The notes under the pieces: generated by a model | The model's database searches: none | What the model saw: the letters and a program-made list of their open reading frames with translations, nothing else | What the model was told of the DNA's origin: nothing | Program-made: the position numbers and the translations under genes | Origin: Hydractinia symbiolongicarpus | Taxonomy: Eukaryota; Cnidaria; Hydrozoa; Anthoathecata; Hydractiniidae | Assembly: GCF_029227915.1 (NCBI RefSeq) | Contig: NC_079887.1 | Coordinates: 1,054,001-1,118,000 of the forward strand | Length of the DNA stretch: 64,000 nt | Direction: 5' to 3' | Shown here: piece by piece, positions 12,250 to 25,812 of the stretch | How the letters are laid out: each line of letters begins with the position of its first letter | Numbering within the stretch: the stretch's first letter is position 1

Positions 12250-15200
12250 ACCCAGGGAGTAAACTCATTTCCCGAACGATTTTTTATATTATTTTTTTAC
12301 CACTAAACGCATGAGACTTGTAGTTTTCAAAAATGTTTTCATTTTTGATGAGACGCTTAATGAAAGAGGTTTAATCGCCGGCAAACGAAATCCCGCGTTT
12401 TCCCGTAAATCCGGGACTTGGCCCGTATAGTCGAATGTATACAAAGAAAGTACCCAGGGAGTAAACTGATTTCCCGATCGATTTTTAAAATTTTTTTTTC
12501 ACCACTAAAACGCATGAGACTTGTAGTTTTCAAAAATGTCTTCATTTTTCATGAGACGCTTAATGAAAGAGGTTTAATCGCCGGAAAACGAAAACTCGCG
12601 ATTTCCCGTAAATCCGGGGCTTGGCCCGTATAGTCGAATATATACAAAGAAAGTACCCAGGGAGTAAACTCATTTCCAGAACGATTTTTTAAATTATTTT
12701 TTCACCACTAAAACGCATAAGACTTGTAGTTTTTAAAAATGTTTTCATTTTTGATGAGACGCTGAATAAAAGAAGTTTAATCGCCGGCAAACGAAAACCC
12801 GCAATTTCCCGTAAATCCCGGGCTTGGCCCGTATAGTCAAAAGTATACAAAGAAAGTACCCAGGGAGTAAACTCATTTCCCGAACGATTTTTTATATTAT
12901 TTTTTTACCACTAAACGCATGAGACTTGTAGTTTTCAAAAATATTTTCATATTTGATGGGACGCTGAATAAAGGAAGTTTAATCGCCGGCAAACGAAAAT
13001 CCGCGATTTCCCGTAAATCCCAGACTCGGCCCGTATAGCCAAAAGTATACAAAGAAAGTACCCAGGGAGTAAACTCATTTCCCGAACGATTTTTTAAATT
13101 ATTTTTTCACCACTAAAACGCATGAGACTTGTAGTTTTCAAAAATGTCTTCATTTTTCATGAGACGCTTAATGAAAGAGGTTTAATCGCCGGAAAACGAA
13201 AACTCGCGATTTCCCGTAAATCCGGGGCTTGGCCCGTATAGTCGAATATATACAAAGAAAGTACCCAGGGAGTAAACTCATTTCCCGAACGATTTTTTAA
13301 ATTTTTTTTTCACCACTAAATCGCATGAGACTTGTAGTTTTCAAAAATGTTTTCATTTTTGATGAGACGTTTAATGAAAGAGGTTTAATCGCAGGAAAAC
13401 GAAAACCCGCGATTTCCCGTAAATCCCGGGCTTGGCCCGTATAGTCGAATGTATACAAAGAAAGTACCCTGTGAGTAAACTCATTTCCAGAACGATTTTT
13501 TAAATTATTTTTTCACCACTAAAACGCATAAGACTTGTAGTTTTTAAAAATGTTTTCATTTTTGATGAGACGCTGAATAAAAGAAGTTTAATCGCCGGCA
13601 AACGAAAACCCGCAATTTCCCGTAAATCCCGGGCTTGGCCCGTATAGTCAAAAGTATACAAAGAAAGTACCCAGGGAGTAAACTCATTTCCCGAACGATT
13701 TTTTATATTATTTTTTTACCACTAAACGCATGAGACTTGTAGTTTTCAAAAATATTTTCATATTTGATGGGACGCTGAATAAAGGAAGTTTAATCGCCGG
13801 CAAACGAAAATCCGCGATTTCCCGTAAATCCCAGACTCGGCCCGTATAGCCAAAAGTATACAAAGAAAGTACCCAGGGAGTAAACTCATTTCCCGAACGA
13901 TTTTTTAAATTATTTTTTCACCACTAAAACGCATGAGACTTGTAGTTTTTAAAAATGTTTTTATTTTTGATGAGACGCTGAAAAAAAGCAGTTTAATCGC
14001 CGGCAAACGAAAACCTGCGAATCCCTAAATCCCGGACTCGGCCCGTATAGTCAAAACTATACAAAGAAAGTACCCAGAGAGTAAACTCATTTCCAGAACG
14101 ATTTTTTAAATTATTTTTTTACCACTAAAACGCATAAGACTTGTAGTTTTTAAAAATGTTTTCATTTTTGATGAGACGCTGAATAAAAGAAGTTTAATCG
14201 CCGGCAAACGAAAACCCGCAATTTCCCGTAAATCCCGGGCTTGGCCCGTATAGTCAAAAGTATACAAAGAAAGTACCCAGGGAGTAAACTCATTTCCCGA
14301 TCGATTTTTTAAATTTTTTTTTCACCACTAAAACGCATGAGACTTGTAGTTTTTAAAAATGTTTTCATTTTTGATGAGACGTTTAATGAAAGAGGTTTAA
14401 TCGCAGGAAAACGAAAACCCGCGATTTCCCGTAAATCCCGGGCTTGGCCCGTATAGTCGAATGTATACAAAGAAAGTACCCTGTGAGTAAACTCATTTCC
14501 AGAACGATTTTTTAAATTATTTTTTCACCACTAAAACGCATGAGACTTGTAGTTTTCAAAAATGTTTTCATTTTTGATGAGACGTTTAATGAAAGAGGTT
14601 TAATCGCAGGAAAACGAAAACCCGCGATTTCCCGTAAATCCCGGGCTTGGCCCGTATAGCCAAAAGTATACAAAGAAAGTACCCTGTGAGTAAACTCATT
14701 TCCAGAACGATTTTTTAAATTATTTTTTCAACACTAAAACGCATGAGACTTGTAGTTTTCAAAAATGTTTTCATTTTTGATGAGACGCTGAATAAAAGAA
14801 GTTTCATCGCCGGCAAACGAAAACCTGCGATTTCCCGTAAATCCTGGACTCGGCCCGTATAGTCAAAAGTATACAAAGAAAGTACCCAGGGAGTAAACTC
14901 ATTTCCCAAACGATTTTTTAAATTATTATTTCACCACTAAAACGCATGAGACTTGTAGTTTTCAAGAATGTTTTCATTTTTGATGAGACGCTGAATAAAA
15001 GCAGTTTAATCGCCAGCAAACGAAATCCCGCGTTTTTCCGTAAATCCGGGGCTTGGCCCGTATAGTCGAATATATACAAAGAAAGTACCCAGGGAGTAAA
15101 CTCATTTCCCGAACGATTTTTTAAATTTTTTTTTCACCACTAAAACGCATGAGACTTGTAGTTTTTAAAAATGTTTTTATTTTTGATGAGACGCTGAAAA

Positions 15201-18200
15201 AAAGCAGTTTAATCGCCGGCAAACGAAAACCTGCGAATCCCTAAATCCCGGACTCGGCCCGTATAGTCAAAACTATACAAAGAAAGTACCCAGGGAGTAA
15301 ACTCATTTCCAGAACGATTTTTTAAATTATTTTTTTACCACTAAAACGCATAAGACTTGTAGTTTTTAAAAATGTTTTCATTTTTGATGAGACGCTGAAT
15401 AAAAGAAGTTTAATCGCCGGCAAACGAAAACCCGCAATTTCCCGTAAATCCCGGCTTGGCCCGTATAGTCAAAAGTATACAAAGAAAGTACCCAGGGAGT
15501 AAACTCATTTCCCGATCGATTTTTTAAATTTTTTTTTCACCACTAAAACGCATGAGACTTGTAGTTTTTAAAAATGTTTTCATTTTTGATGAGACGTTTA
15601 ATGAAAGAGGTTTAATCGCAGGAAAACGAAAACCCGCGATTTCCCGTAAATCCCGGGCTTGGCCCGTATAGTCGAATGTATACAAAGAAAGTACCCTGTG
15701 AGTAAACTCATTTCCAGAACGATTTTTTAAATTATTTTTTCACCACTAAAACGCATAAGACTTGTAGTTTTTAAAAATGTTTTCATTTTTGATGAGACGC
15801 TTAATGAAAGAGGTTTAATCGCCGGCAAACGAAATCCCGCGTTTTCCCGTAAATCCGGGGCTTGGCCCGTATAGTCGAATGTATACAAAGAAAGTACCCA
15901 GGGAGTAAACTCATTTCCCGAACGATTTTTTAATTTTTTTTTTCACCACTAAAACGCATGAGACTTGTAGTTTTCAAAAATGTTTTCATTTTTGATGAGA
16001 CGCTGAATAAAAGAAGTTTAATCGCCGGCAAACGAAAACCCGCAATTTCCCGTAAATCCCGGGCTTGGCCCGTATAGTCAAAAGTATACAAAGAAAGTAC
16101 CCAGGGAGTAAACTCATTTCCCGAACGATATTTTATATTATTTTTTTACCACTAAACGCATGAGACTTGTAGTTTTCAAAAATATTTTCATATTTGATGG
16201 GACGCTGAATAAAGGAAGTTTAATCGCCGGCAAACGAAAATCCGCGATTTCCCGTAAATCCCAGACTCGGCCCGTATAGCCAAAAGTATACAAAGAAAGT
16301 ACCCAGGGAGTAAACTCATTTCCCGAACGATTTTTTAAATTATTTTTTCACCACTAAAACGCATGAGACTTGTAGTTTTTAAAAATGTTTTTATTTTTGA
16401 TGAGACGCTGAAAAAAAGCAGTTTAATCGCCGGCAAACGAAAACCTGCGAATCCCTAAATCCCGGACTCGGCCCGTATAGTCAAAACTATACAAAGAAAT
16501 TACCCAGGAAGTAAACTCATTTCCAGAACGATTTTTTAAATTATTTTTTTACCACTAAAACGCATAAGACTTGTAGTTTTTAAAAATGTTTTCATTTTTG
16601 ATGAGACGCTGAATAAAAGAAGTTTAATCGCCGGCAAACGAAAACCCGCAATTTCCCGTAAATCCCGGGCTTGGCCCGTATAGTCAAAAGTATACAAAGA
16701 AAGTACCCAGGGAGTAAACTCATTTCCCGAACGATTTTTTATATTATTTTTTTACCACTAAACGCATGAGACTTGAAGTTTTCAAAAATATTTTCATATT
16801 TGATGAGACGCTGAATAAAAGAAGTTTAATCGCCGGCAAACGAAAATCCGCGATTTCCCGTAAATCCCAGACTCGGCCCGTATAGTCAAAAGTATACAAA
16901 GAAAGTACCCAGGGAGTAAACTCATTTCCCGAACGATTTTTTAAATTATTTTTTCACCACTAAAACGCATGAGACTTGTAGTTTTCAAAAGTGTTTTCAT
17001 TTTTGATGAGACGCTTAATGAAAGAGGTTTAATCGCCGGCAAGCGAAATCCCGCGTTTTCCCGTAAATCCGGGGCTTGGCCCGTATAGTCGAATGTATAC
17101 AAAGAAAGTACCCAGGGAGTAAACTCATTTCCCGAACGATTTTTTAAATTATTTTTTCACCACTAAAACGCATAAGACTTGTAGTTTTCCAAAATGTTTT
17201 CATTTTTGATGAGACGCTGAATAAAAGAAGTTTAATCGCCGGCAAACGAAAACCCGCGATTTCCCGTAAATCCTGGCTTGGCCCGTATAGTCAAAAGTAT
17301 AAAAAGAAAGTATTCAGGGAGTAAGCTCATTTCCCGAACGATTTTTTAAATTATTTTTTCACCACTAAAACGCATGAGACTTGTAGTTTTCAAATATGTT
17401 TTCATTTTTGATGAGACGCTGAAAAAAAGCAGTTTAATCGCCGGCAAACGAAAACCTGCGATATCCCTAAATCCCGGACTCGGCCCGTATAGTCTAAAGT
17501 ATACAAAGAAAGTACCCAGGGAGTAAACTCATTTCCAGAACGATTTTTTAAATTATTTTTTCACCACTAAAACGCATAAGATTTGTAGTTTTTAAAAATG
17601 TTTTCATTTTTGATGAGTCGCTGAATAAAAGAAGTTTAATCGCCGGCAAACGAAAACCCGCGATTTCCCGTAAATCCCGGCTTGGCCCGTATAGTCAAAA
17701 GTATACAAAGAAAGTACCCAGGGAGTAAACTCATTTCCCGAACGATTTTTTAAATTATTTTTTCACCACTGAAACGCATGAGACTTGTAGTTTTCAAATA
17801 TGTTTTCATTTTTGATGAGACGCTGAAAAAAAGCAGTTTAATCGCCGGCAAACGAAAACCTGCGATATCCCTAAATCCCGGACTCGGCCCGTATAGTCAA
17901 AAGTATACAAAGAAAGTACCCAGGGAGTAAGCTCATTTCCAGAACGATTTTTTAAATTATTTTTTCACCACTAAAACGCATCAGACTTGTAGTTTTTAAA
18001 AATGTTTTCATTTTTGATGAGACGCTAAATAAAAGAAGTTTAATCGCCGGCAAACGAAAACCCGCGATTTCCTGTAAATCCCGGGCTTGGCCCGTATAGT
18101 CAAAAGTATACAAAGAAAGTACCCAGGGAGTAAAGTCATTTCCCGAACGATTTTTTATAATATTTTTTTACCACTAAACGCATGAGACTTGTAGTTTTTA

Positions 18201-21200
18201 AAAATGTTTTCATATTTGATGGGACGCTGAATAAGAGAATTTTAATCGCCGGCAAACGAAAACCTGCGATTTCCCGTAAATCCTGGACTCGGCCCGTATA
18301 GTCAAAAGTATACAAAGAAAGTACCCACGGAGTAAACTCATTTCCCAAACGATTTTTTAAATTATTATTTCACCACTAAAACGCATGAGACTTGTAGTTT
18401 TCAAGAATGTTTTCATTTTTGATGAGACGCAGAATAAAAGCAGTTTAATCGCCGGCAAACGAAAACCCGCGATTTCCCGTAAATACCGGGCTTGGCACGT
18501 ATAGTCGAATGTATACAAAGAAAGTACCCACGGAGTAAACTCATTTCCCGAACGATTTTTTATATTATTTTTTTACCACTAAACGCATGAGACTTGTAGT
18601 TTTCAAAAATGTTTTCATTTTTGATGAGACGCTTAATGAAAGAGGTTTAATCGCCGGCAAACGAAATCCCGCGTTTTCCCGTAAATCCGGGACTTGGCCC
18701 GTATAGTCGAATGTATACAAAGAAAGTACCCAGGGAGTAAACTGATTTCCCGATCGATTTTTAAAATTTTTTTTTCACCACTAAAACGCATGAGACTTGT
18801 AGTTTTCAAAAATGTCTTCATTTTTCATGAGACGCTTAATGAAAGAGGTTTAATCGCCGGAAAACGAAAACTCGCGATTTCCCGTAAATCCGGGGCTTGG
18901 CCCGTATAGTCGAATATATACAAAGAAAGTACCCAGGGAGTAAACTCATTTCCCGAACGATTTTTTAAATTTTTTTTTCACCACTAAAACGCATGAGACT
19001 TGTAGTTTTCAAAAATGTTTTCATTTTTGATGAGACGTTTAATGAAAGAGGTTTATTCGCAGGAAAACGAAAACCCGCGATTTCCCGTAAATCCCGGGCT
19101 TGGCCCGTATAGTCGAATGTATACAAAGAAAGTACCCTGTGAGTAAACTCATTTCCAGAACGATTTTTTAAATTATTTTTTCACCACTAAAACGCATAAG
19201 ACTTGTAGTTTTTAAAAATGTTTTCATTTTTGATGAGACGCTGAATAAAAGAAGTTTAATCGCCGGCAAACGAAAACCCGCAATTTCCCGTAAATCCCGG
19301 GCTTGGCCCGTATAGTCAAAAGTATACAAAGAAAGTACCCAGGGAGTAAACTCATTTCCCGAACGATTTTTTATATTATTTTTTTACCACTAAACGCATG
19401 AGACTTGTAGTTTTCAAAAATATTTTCATATTTGATGGGACGCTGAATAAAGGAAGTTTAATCGCCGGCAAACGAAAATCCGCGATTTCCCGTAAATCCC
19501 AGACTCGGCCCGTATAGCCAAAAGTATACAAAGAAAGTACCCAGGGAGTAAACTCATTTCCCGAACGATTTTTTAAATTATTTTTTCACCACTAAAACGC
19601 ATGAGACTTGTAGTTTTTAAAAATGTTTTTATTTTTGATGAGACGCTGAAAAAAAGCAGTTTAATCGCCGGCAAACGAAAACCTGCGAATCCCTAAATCC
19701 CGGACTCGGCCCGTATAGTCAAAACTATACAAAGAAAGTACCCAGAGAGTAAACTCATTTCCAGAACGATTTTTTAAATTATTTTTTTACCACTAAAACG
19801 CATAAGACTTGTAGTTTTTAAAAATGTTTTCATTTTTGATGAGACGCTGAATAAAAGAAGTTTAATCGCCAGCAAACGAAAACCCGCAATTTCCCGTAAA
19901 TCCCGGGCTTGGCCCGTATAGTCAAAAGTATACAAAGAAAGTACCCAGGGAGTAAACTCATTTCCCGATCGATTTTTTAAAATTTTTTTTCACCACTAAA
20001 ACGCATGAGACTTGTAGTTTTTAAAAATGTTTTCATTTTTGATGAGACGTTTAATGAAAGAGGTTTAATCGCAGGAAAACGAAAACCCGCGATTTCCCGT
20101 AAATCCCGGGCTTGGCCCGTATAGTCGAATGTATACAAAGAAAGTACCCTGTGAGTAAACTCATTTCCAGAACGATTTTTTAAATTATTTTTTCACCACT
20201 AAAACGCATAAGACTTGTAGTTTTTAAAAATGTTTTCATTTTTGATGAGACGCTTAATGAAAGAGGTTTAATCGCCGGCAAACGAAATCCCGCGTTTTCC
20301 CGTAAATCCGGGGCTTGGCCCGTATAGTCGAATGTATACAAAGAAAGTACCCAGGGAGTAAACTCATTTCCCGAACGATTTTTTAAATTTTTTTTTCACC
20401 ACTAAAACGCATGAGACTTGTAGTTTTTAAAAATGTTTTTATTTTTGATGAGACGCTGAAAAAAAGCAGTTTAATCGCCGGCAAACGAAAACCTGCGAAT
20501 CCCTAAATCCCGGACTCGGCCCGTATAGTCAAAACTATACAAAGAAAGTACCCAGAGAGTAAACTCATTTCCAGAACGATTTTTTAAATTATTTTTTTAC
20601 CACTAAAACGCATAAGACTTGTAGTTTTTAAAAATGTTTTCATTTTTGATGAGACGCTGAATAAAAGAAGTTTAATCGCCAGCAAACGAAAACCCGCAAT
20701 TTCCCGTAAATCCCGGGCTTGGCCCGTATAGTCAAAAGTATACAAAGAAAGTACCCAGGGAGTAAACTCATTTCCCGATCGATTTTTTAAATTTTTTTTT
20801 CACCACTAAAACGCATGAGACTTGTAGTTTTTAAAAATGTTTTCATTTTTGATGAGACGTTTAATGAAAGAGGTTTAATCGCAGGAAAACGAAAACCCGC
20901 GATTTCCCGTAAATCCCGGGCTTGGCCCGTATAGTCGAATGTATACAAAGAAAGTACCCTGTGAGTAAACTCATTTCCAGAACGATTTTTTAAATTATTT
21001 TTTCACCACTAAAACGCATAAGACTTGTAGTTTTTAAAAATGTTTTCATTTTTGATGAGACGCTTAATGAAAGAGGTTTAATCGCCGGCAAACGAAATCC
21101 CGCGTTTTCCCGTAAATCCGGGGCTTGGCCCGTATAGTCGAATGTATACAAAGAAAGTACCCAGGGAGTAAACTCATTTCCCGAACGATTTTTTAAATTT

Positions 21201-24200
21201 TTTTTTCACCACTAAAACGCATGAGACTTGTAGTTTTCAAAAATGTTTTCATTTTTGATGAGACGTTTAATGAAAGAGGTTTAATCGCAGGAAAACCAAA
21301 ACCCGCGATTTCCCGTAAATCCCGGGCTTGGCCCGTATAGCCAAAAGTATACAAAGAAAGTACCCTGTGAGTAAACTCATTTCCAGAACGATTTTTTAAA
21401 TTATTTTTTCAACACTAAAACGCATGAGACTTGTAGTTTTCAAAAATGTTTTCATTTTTGATGAGACGCTGAATAAAAGAAGTTTCATCGCCGGCAAACG
21501 AAAACCTGTGATTTCCCGTAAATCCTGGACTCGGCCCGTATAGTCAAAAGTATACAAAGAAAGTACCCAAGGAGTAAACTCATTTCCCAAACGATTTTTT
21601 AAATTATTATTTCACCACTAAAACGCATGAGACTTGTAGTTTTCAAGAATGTTTTCCTTTTTGATGAGACGCTGAATAAAAGCAGTTTAATCGCCAGCAA
21701 ACGAAATCCCGCGTTTTTCCGTAAATCCGGGGCTTGGCCCGTATAGTCGAATATATACAAAGAAAGTACCCAGGGAGTAAACTCATTTCCCGAACGATTT
21801 TTTAAATTTTTTTTTCACCACTAAAACGCATGAGACTTGTAGTTTTTAAAAATGTTTTTATTTTTGATGAGACGCTGAAAAAAAGCAGTTTAATCGCCGG
21901 CAAACGAAAACCTGCGAATCCCTAAATCCCGGACTCGGCCCGTATAGTCAAAACTATACAAAGAAAGTACCCAGGGAGTAAACTCATTTCCAGAACGATT
22001 TTTTAAATTATTTTTTTACCACTAAAACGCATAAGACTTGTAGTTTTTAAAAATGTTTTCATTTTTGATGAGACGCTGAATAAAAGAAGTTTAATCGCCG
22101 GCAAACGAAAACCCGCAATTTCCCGTAAATCCCGGGCTTGGCCCGTATAGTCAAAAGTATACAAAGAAAGTACCCAGGGAGTAAACTCATTTCCCGATCG
22201 ATTTTTTAAATTTTTTTTTCACCACTAAAACGCATGAGACTTGTAGTTTTTAAAAATGTTTTCATTTTTGATGAGACGCTTAATGAAAGAGGTTTAATCG
22301 CCGGCAAACGAAATCCCGCGTTTTCCCGTAAATCCCGGGCTTGGCCCGTATAGCCAAAAGTATACAAAGAAAGTACACTGTGAGTAAACTCATTTCCAGA
22401 ACGATTTTTTAAATTATTTTTTCACCACTAAAACGCATAAGACTTGTAGTTTTTAAAAATGTTTTCATTTTTGATGAGACGCTGAATAAAAGAAGTTTAA
22501 TCGCCGGCAAACGAAAACCCGCAATTTCCCGTAAATCCCGGGCTTGGCCCGTATAGTCAAAAGTATACAAAGAAAGTACCCAGGGAGTAAACTCATTTCC
22601 CGAACGATATTTTATATTATTTTTTTACCACTAAACGCATGAGACTTGTAGTTTTCAAAAATATTTTCATATTTGATGGGACGCTGAATAAAGGAAGTTT
22701 AATCGCCGGCAAACGAAAATCCGCGATTTCCCGTAAATCCAAGACTCGGCCCGTATAGCCAAAAGTATACAAAGAAAGTACCCAGGGAGTAAACTCATTT
22801 CCCGAACGATTTTTTAAATTATTTTTTCACCACTAAAACGCATGAGACTTGTAGTTTTTAAAAATGTTTTTATTTTTGATGAGACGCTGAAAAAAAGCAG
22901 TTTAATCGCCGGCAAACGAAAACCTGCGAATCCCTAAATCCCGGACTCGGCCCGTATAGTCAAAACTATAAAAAGAAAGTACCCAGGAAGTAAACTCATT
23001 TCCAGAACGATTTTTTAAATTATTTTTTTACCACTAAAACGCATAAGACTTGTAGTTTTTAAAAATGTTTTCATTTTTGATGAGACGCTGAATAAAAGAA
23101 GTTTAATCGCCGGCAAACGAAAACCCGCAATTTCCCGTAAATCCCGGGCTTGGCCCGTATAGTCAAAAGTATACAAAGAAAGTACCCAGGGAGAAAACTC
23201 ATTTCCCGAACGATTTTTTATATTATTTTTTTACCACTAAACGCATGAGACTTGTAGTTTTCAAAAATATTTTCATATTTGATGGGACGCTGAATAAAAG
23301 AAGTTTAATCGCCGGCAAACGAAAATCCGCGATTTCCCGTAAATCCCAGACTCGGCCCGTATAGTCAAAAGTATACAAAGAAAGTACCCAGGGAGTAAAC
23401 TCATTTCCCGAACGATTTTTTAAATTATTTTTTCACCACTAAAACGCATGAGACTTGTAGTTTTCAAAAGTGTTTTCATTTTTGATGAGACGCTTAATGA
23501 AAGAGGTTTAATCGCCGGCAAGCGAAATCCCGCGTTTTCCCGTAAATCTGGGGCTTGGCCCGTATAGTCGAATGTATACAAAGAAAGTACCCAGGGAGTA
23601 AACTCATTTCCCGATCGATTTTTTAAATTTTTTTTTCACCACTAAAACGCATAAGACTTGTAGTTTTCAAAAATGTTTTCATTTTTCATGAGACGCCTAA
23701 TGAAAGAGGTTTAATCGCCGGAAAACAAAAACCCGCGATTTCCCGTAAATCCCGGGCTTGGCCCGTATAGTCGAATGTATACAAAGAAAGTACCCTGTGA
23801 GTAAACTCATTTCCAGAACTATTTTTTAAATTATTTTTTCAACACCAAAACGCATAAGACTTGTAGTTTTTAAAAATGTTTTCATTTTTGATGAGACGCT
23901 GAATAAAAGAAGTTTAATCGCCGGCAAACGAAAACCCGCGATTTCCCGTAAATCCCGGCTTGGCCCGTATAGTCAAAAGTATACAAAGAAAGTACCCAGG
24001 GAGTAAACTCATTTCGCGAACGATTTTTTAAATTATTTTTTCACCACTAAAACGCATGAGACTTGTAGTTTTTAAAAATGTTTTCATTTTTGATGAGACG
24101 CTGAATAAAAGAAGTTTATTCGCCTGCAAACGAAAACCCGCGATTTCCCGTAAATCCTGGACACAGCCCGTATGGTCAAAATTATACAAATAAAGTACCT

Positions 24201-25812
24201 AGGGAGTAAACTCATTTCCCAAACGATTTTTTAAATTATTATTTCACCACTAAAACGCATGAGACTTGTAGTTTTCAAGAATGTTTTCATTTTTGATGAG
24301 ACGCTGAGTAAAAGCAGTATAATCGCCGGCAAACGAAAACCCGCGATTTCCCGTAAATCCCGGGCTTGGCACGTATAGTCGAATGTTACAAAGAAAGTAC
24401 CCTGTGAGTAAACTCATTTCCAGAACGATTTTTTAAATTATTTTTTCACCACTAAAACGCATAAGACTTGTAGTTTTCCAAAATGTTTTCATTTTTGATG
24501 AGACGCTGAATAAAAGAAGTTTAATCGCCGGCAAACGAAAACCCGCGATTTCCCGTAAATCCTGGCTTGGCCCGTATAGTCAAAAGTATAAAAAGAAAGT
24601 ATTCAGGGAGTAAGCTCATTTCCCGAACGATTTTTTAAATTATTTTTTCACCACTAAAACGCATGAGACTTGTAGTTTTCAAATATGTTTTCATTTTTGA
24701 TGAGACGCTGAAAAAAAGCAGTTTAATCGCCGGCAAACGAAAACCTGCGATATCCATAAATCCCGGACTCGGCCGGAATAGTCAAAAGTATACAAAGAAA
24801 GTACCCAGGGAGTAAACTCATTTCCATAACGATTTTTTAAATTATTTTTTCACCACTAAAACGCATAAGACTTGTAGTTTTTAAAAATGTTTTCATTTTT
24901 GATGAGTCGCTGAATAAAAGAAGTTTAATCGCCGGCAAACGAAAACCCGCGATTTCCCGTAAATCCCGGCTTGGCCCGTATAGTCAAAAGTATACAAAGA
25001 AATTACCCAGGGAGTAAACTCATTTCCCGAACGATTTTTTAAATTATTTTTTCACCACTAAAACGCATGAGACTTGTAGTTTTCAAATATGTTTTCATTT
25101 TTGATGAGACGCTGAAAAAAAGCAGTTTAATCGCCGGCAAACGAAAACCTGCGATATCCCTAAATCCCGGACTCGGCCCGTATAGTCAAAAGTATACAAA
25201 GAAAGTACCCAGGGAGTAAGCTCATTTCCAGAACAATTTTTTAAATTATTTTTTCACCACTAAAACGCATCAGACTTGTAGTTTTTAAAAATGTTTTCAT
25301 TTTTGATGAGACGCTGAATAAAAGAAGTTTAATCGCCGGCAAACGAAAACCCGCGATTTCCTGTAAATCCCGGGCTTGGCCCGTATAGTCAAAAGTATAC
25401 AAAGAAAGTACCCAGGGAGTAAAGTCATTTCCCGAACGATTTTTTATAATATTTTTTTACCACTAAACGCATGAGACTTGTAGTTTTTAAAAATGTTTTC
25501 ATATTTGATGGGACGCTGAATAAGAGAATTTTAATCGCCGGCAAACGAAAACCTGCGATTTCCCGTAAATCCTGGACTCGGCCCGTATAGTCAAAAGTAT
25601 ACAAAGAAAGTACCCACGGAGTAAACTCATTTCCCAAACGATTTTTTAAATTATTATTTCACCACTAAAACGCATGAGACTTGTAGTTTTCAAGAATGTT
25701 TTCATTTTTGATGAGACGCAGAATAAAAGCAGTTTAATCGCCGGCAAACGAAAACCCGCGATTTCCCGTAAATACCGGGCTTGGCACGTATAGTCGAATG
25801 TATACAAAGAAA
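12250..25812 (+). repeat. Higher-order repeat: large duplication (~31 and ~36 units)
   Basis: The order of variant units in about 12250-18523 (6.3 kb) is repeated in about 18524-25812 (7.3 kb). Landmarks shared in order include 'actgatttcccgatcg' (12467 and 18743), 'aatgtcttcatttttcatg' (12534 and 18810), 'ttcaacactaaaacgc' (14728 and 21409), 'ttttccaaaatg' (17187 and 24477) and the unit with 'aataagagaattttaatcg' (18228 and 25517). The offset changes stepwise: about 6,276, 5,669, 6,681, then 7,289 bp. All are whole numbers of units, so units were gained or lost in blocks after duplication. Boundaries are approximate. Confidence 0.75.
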
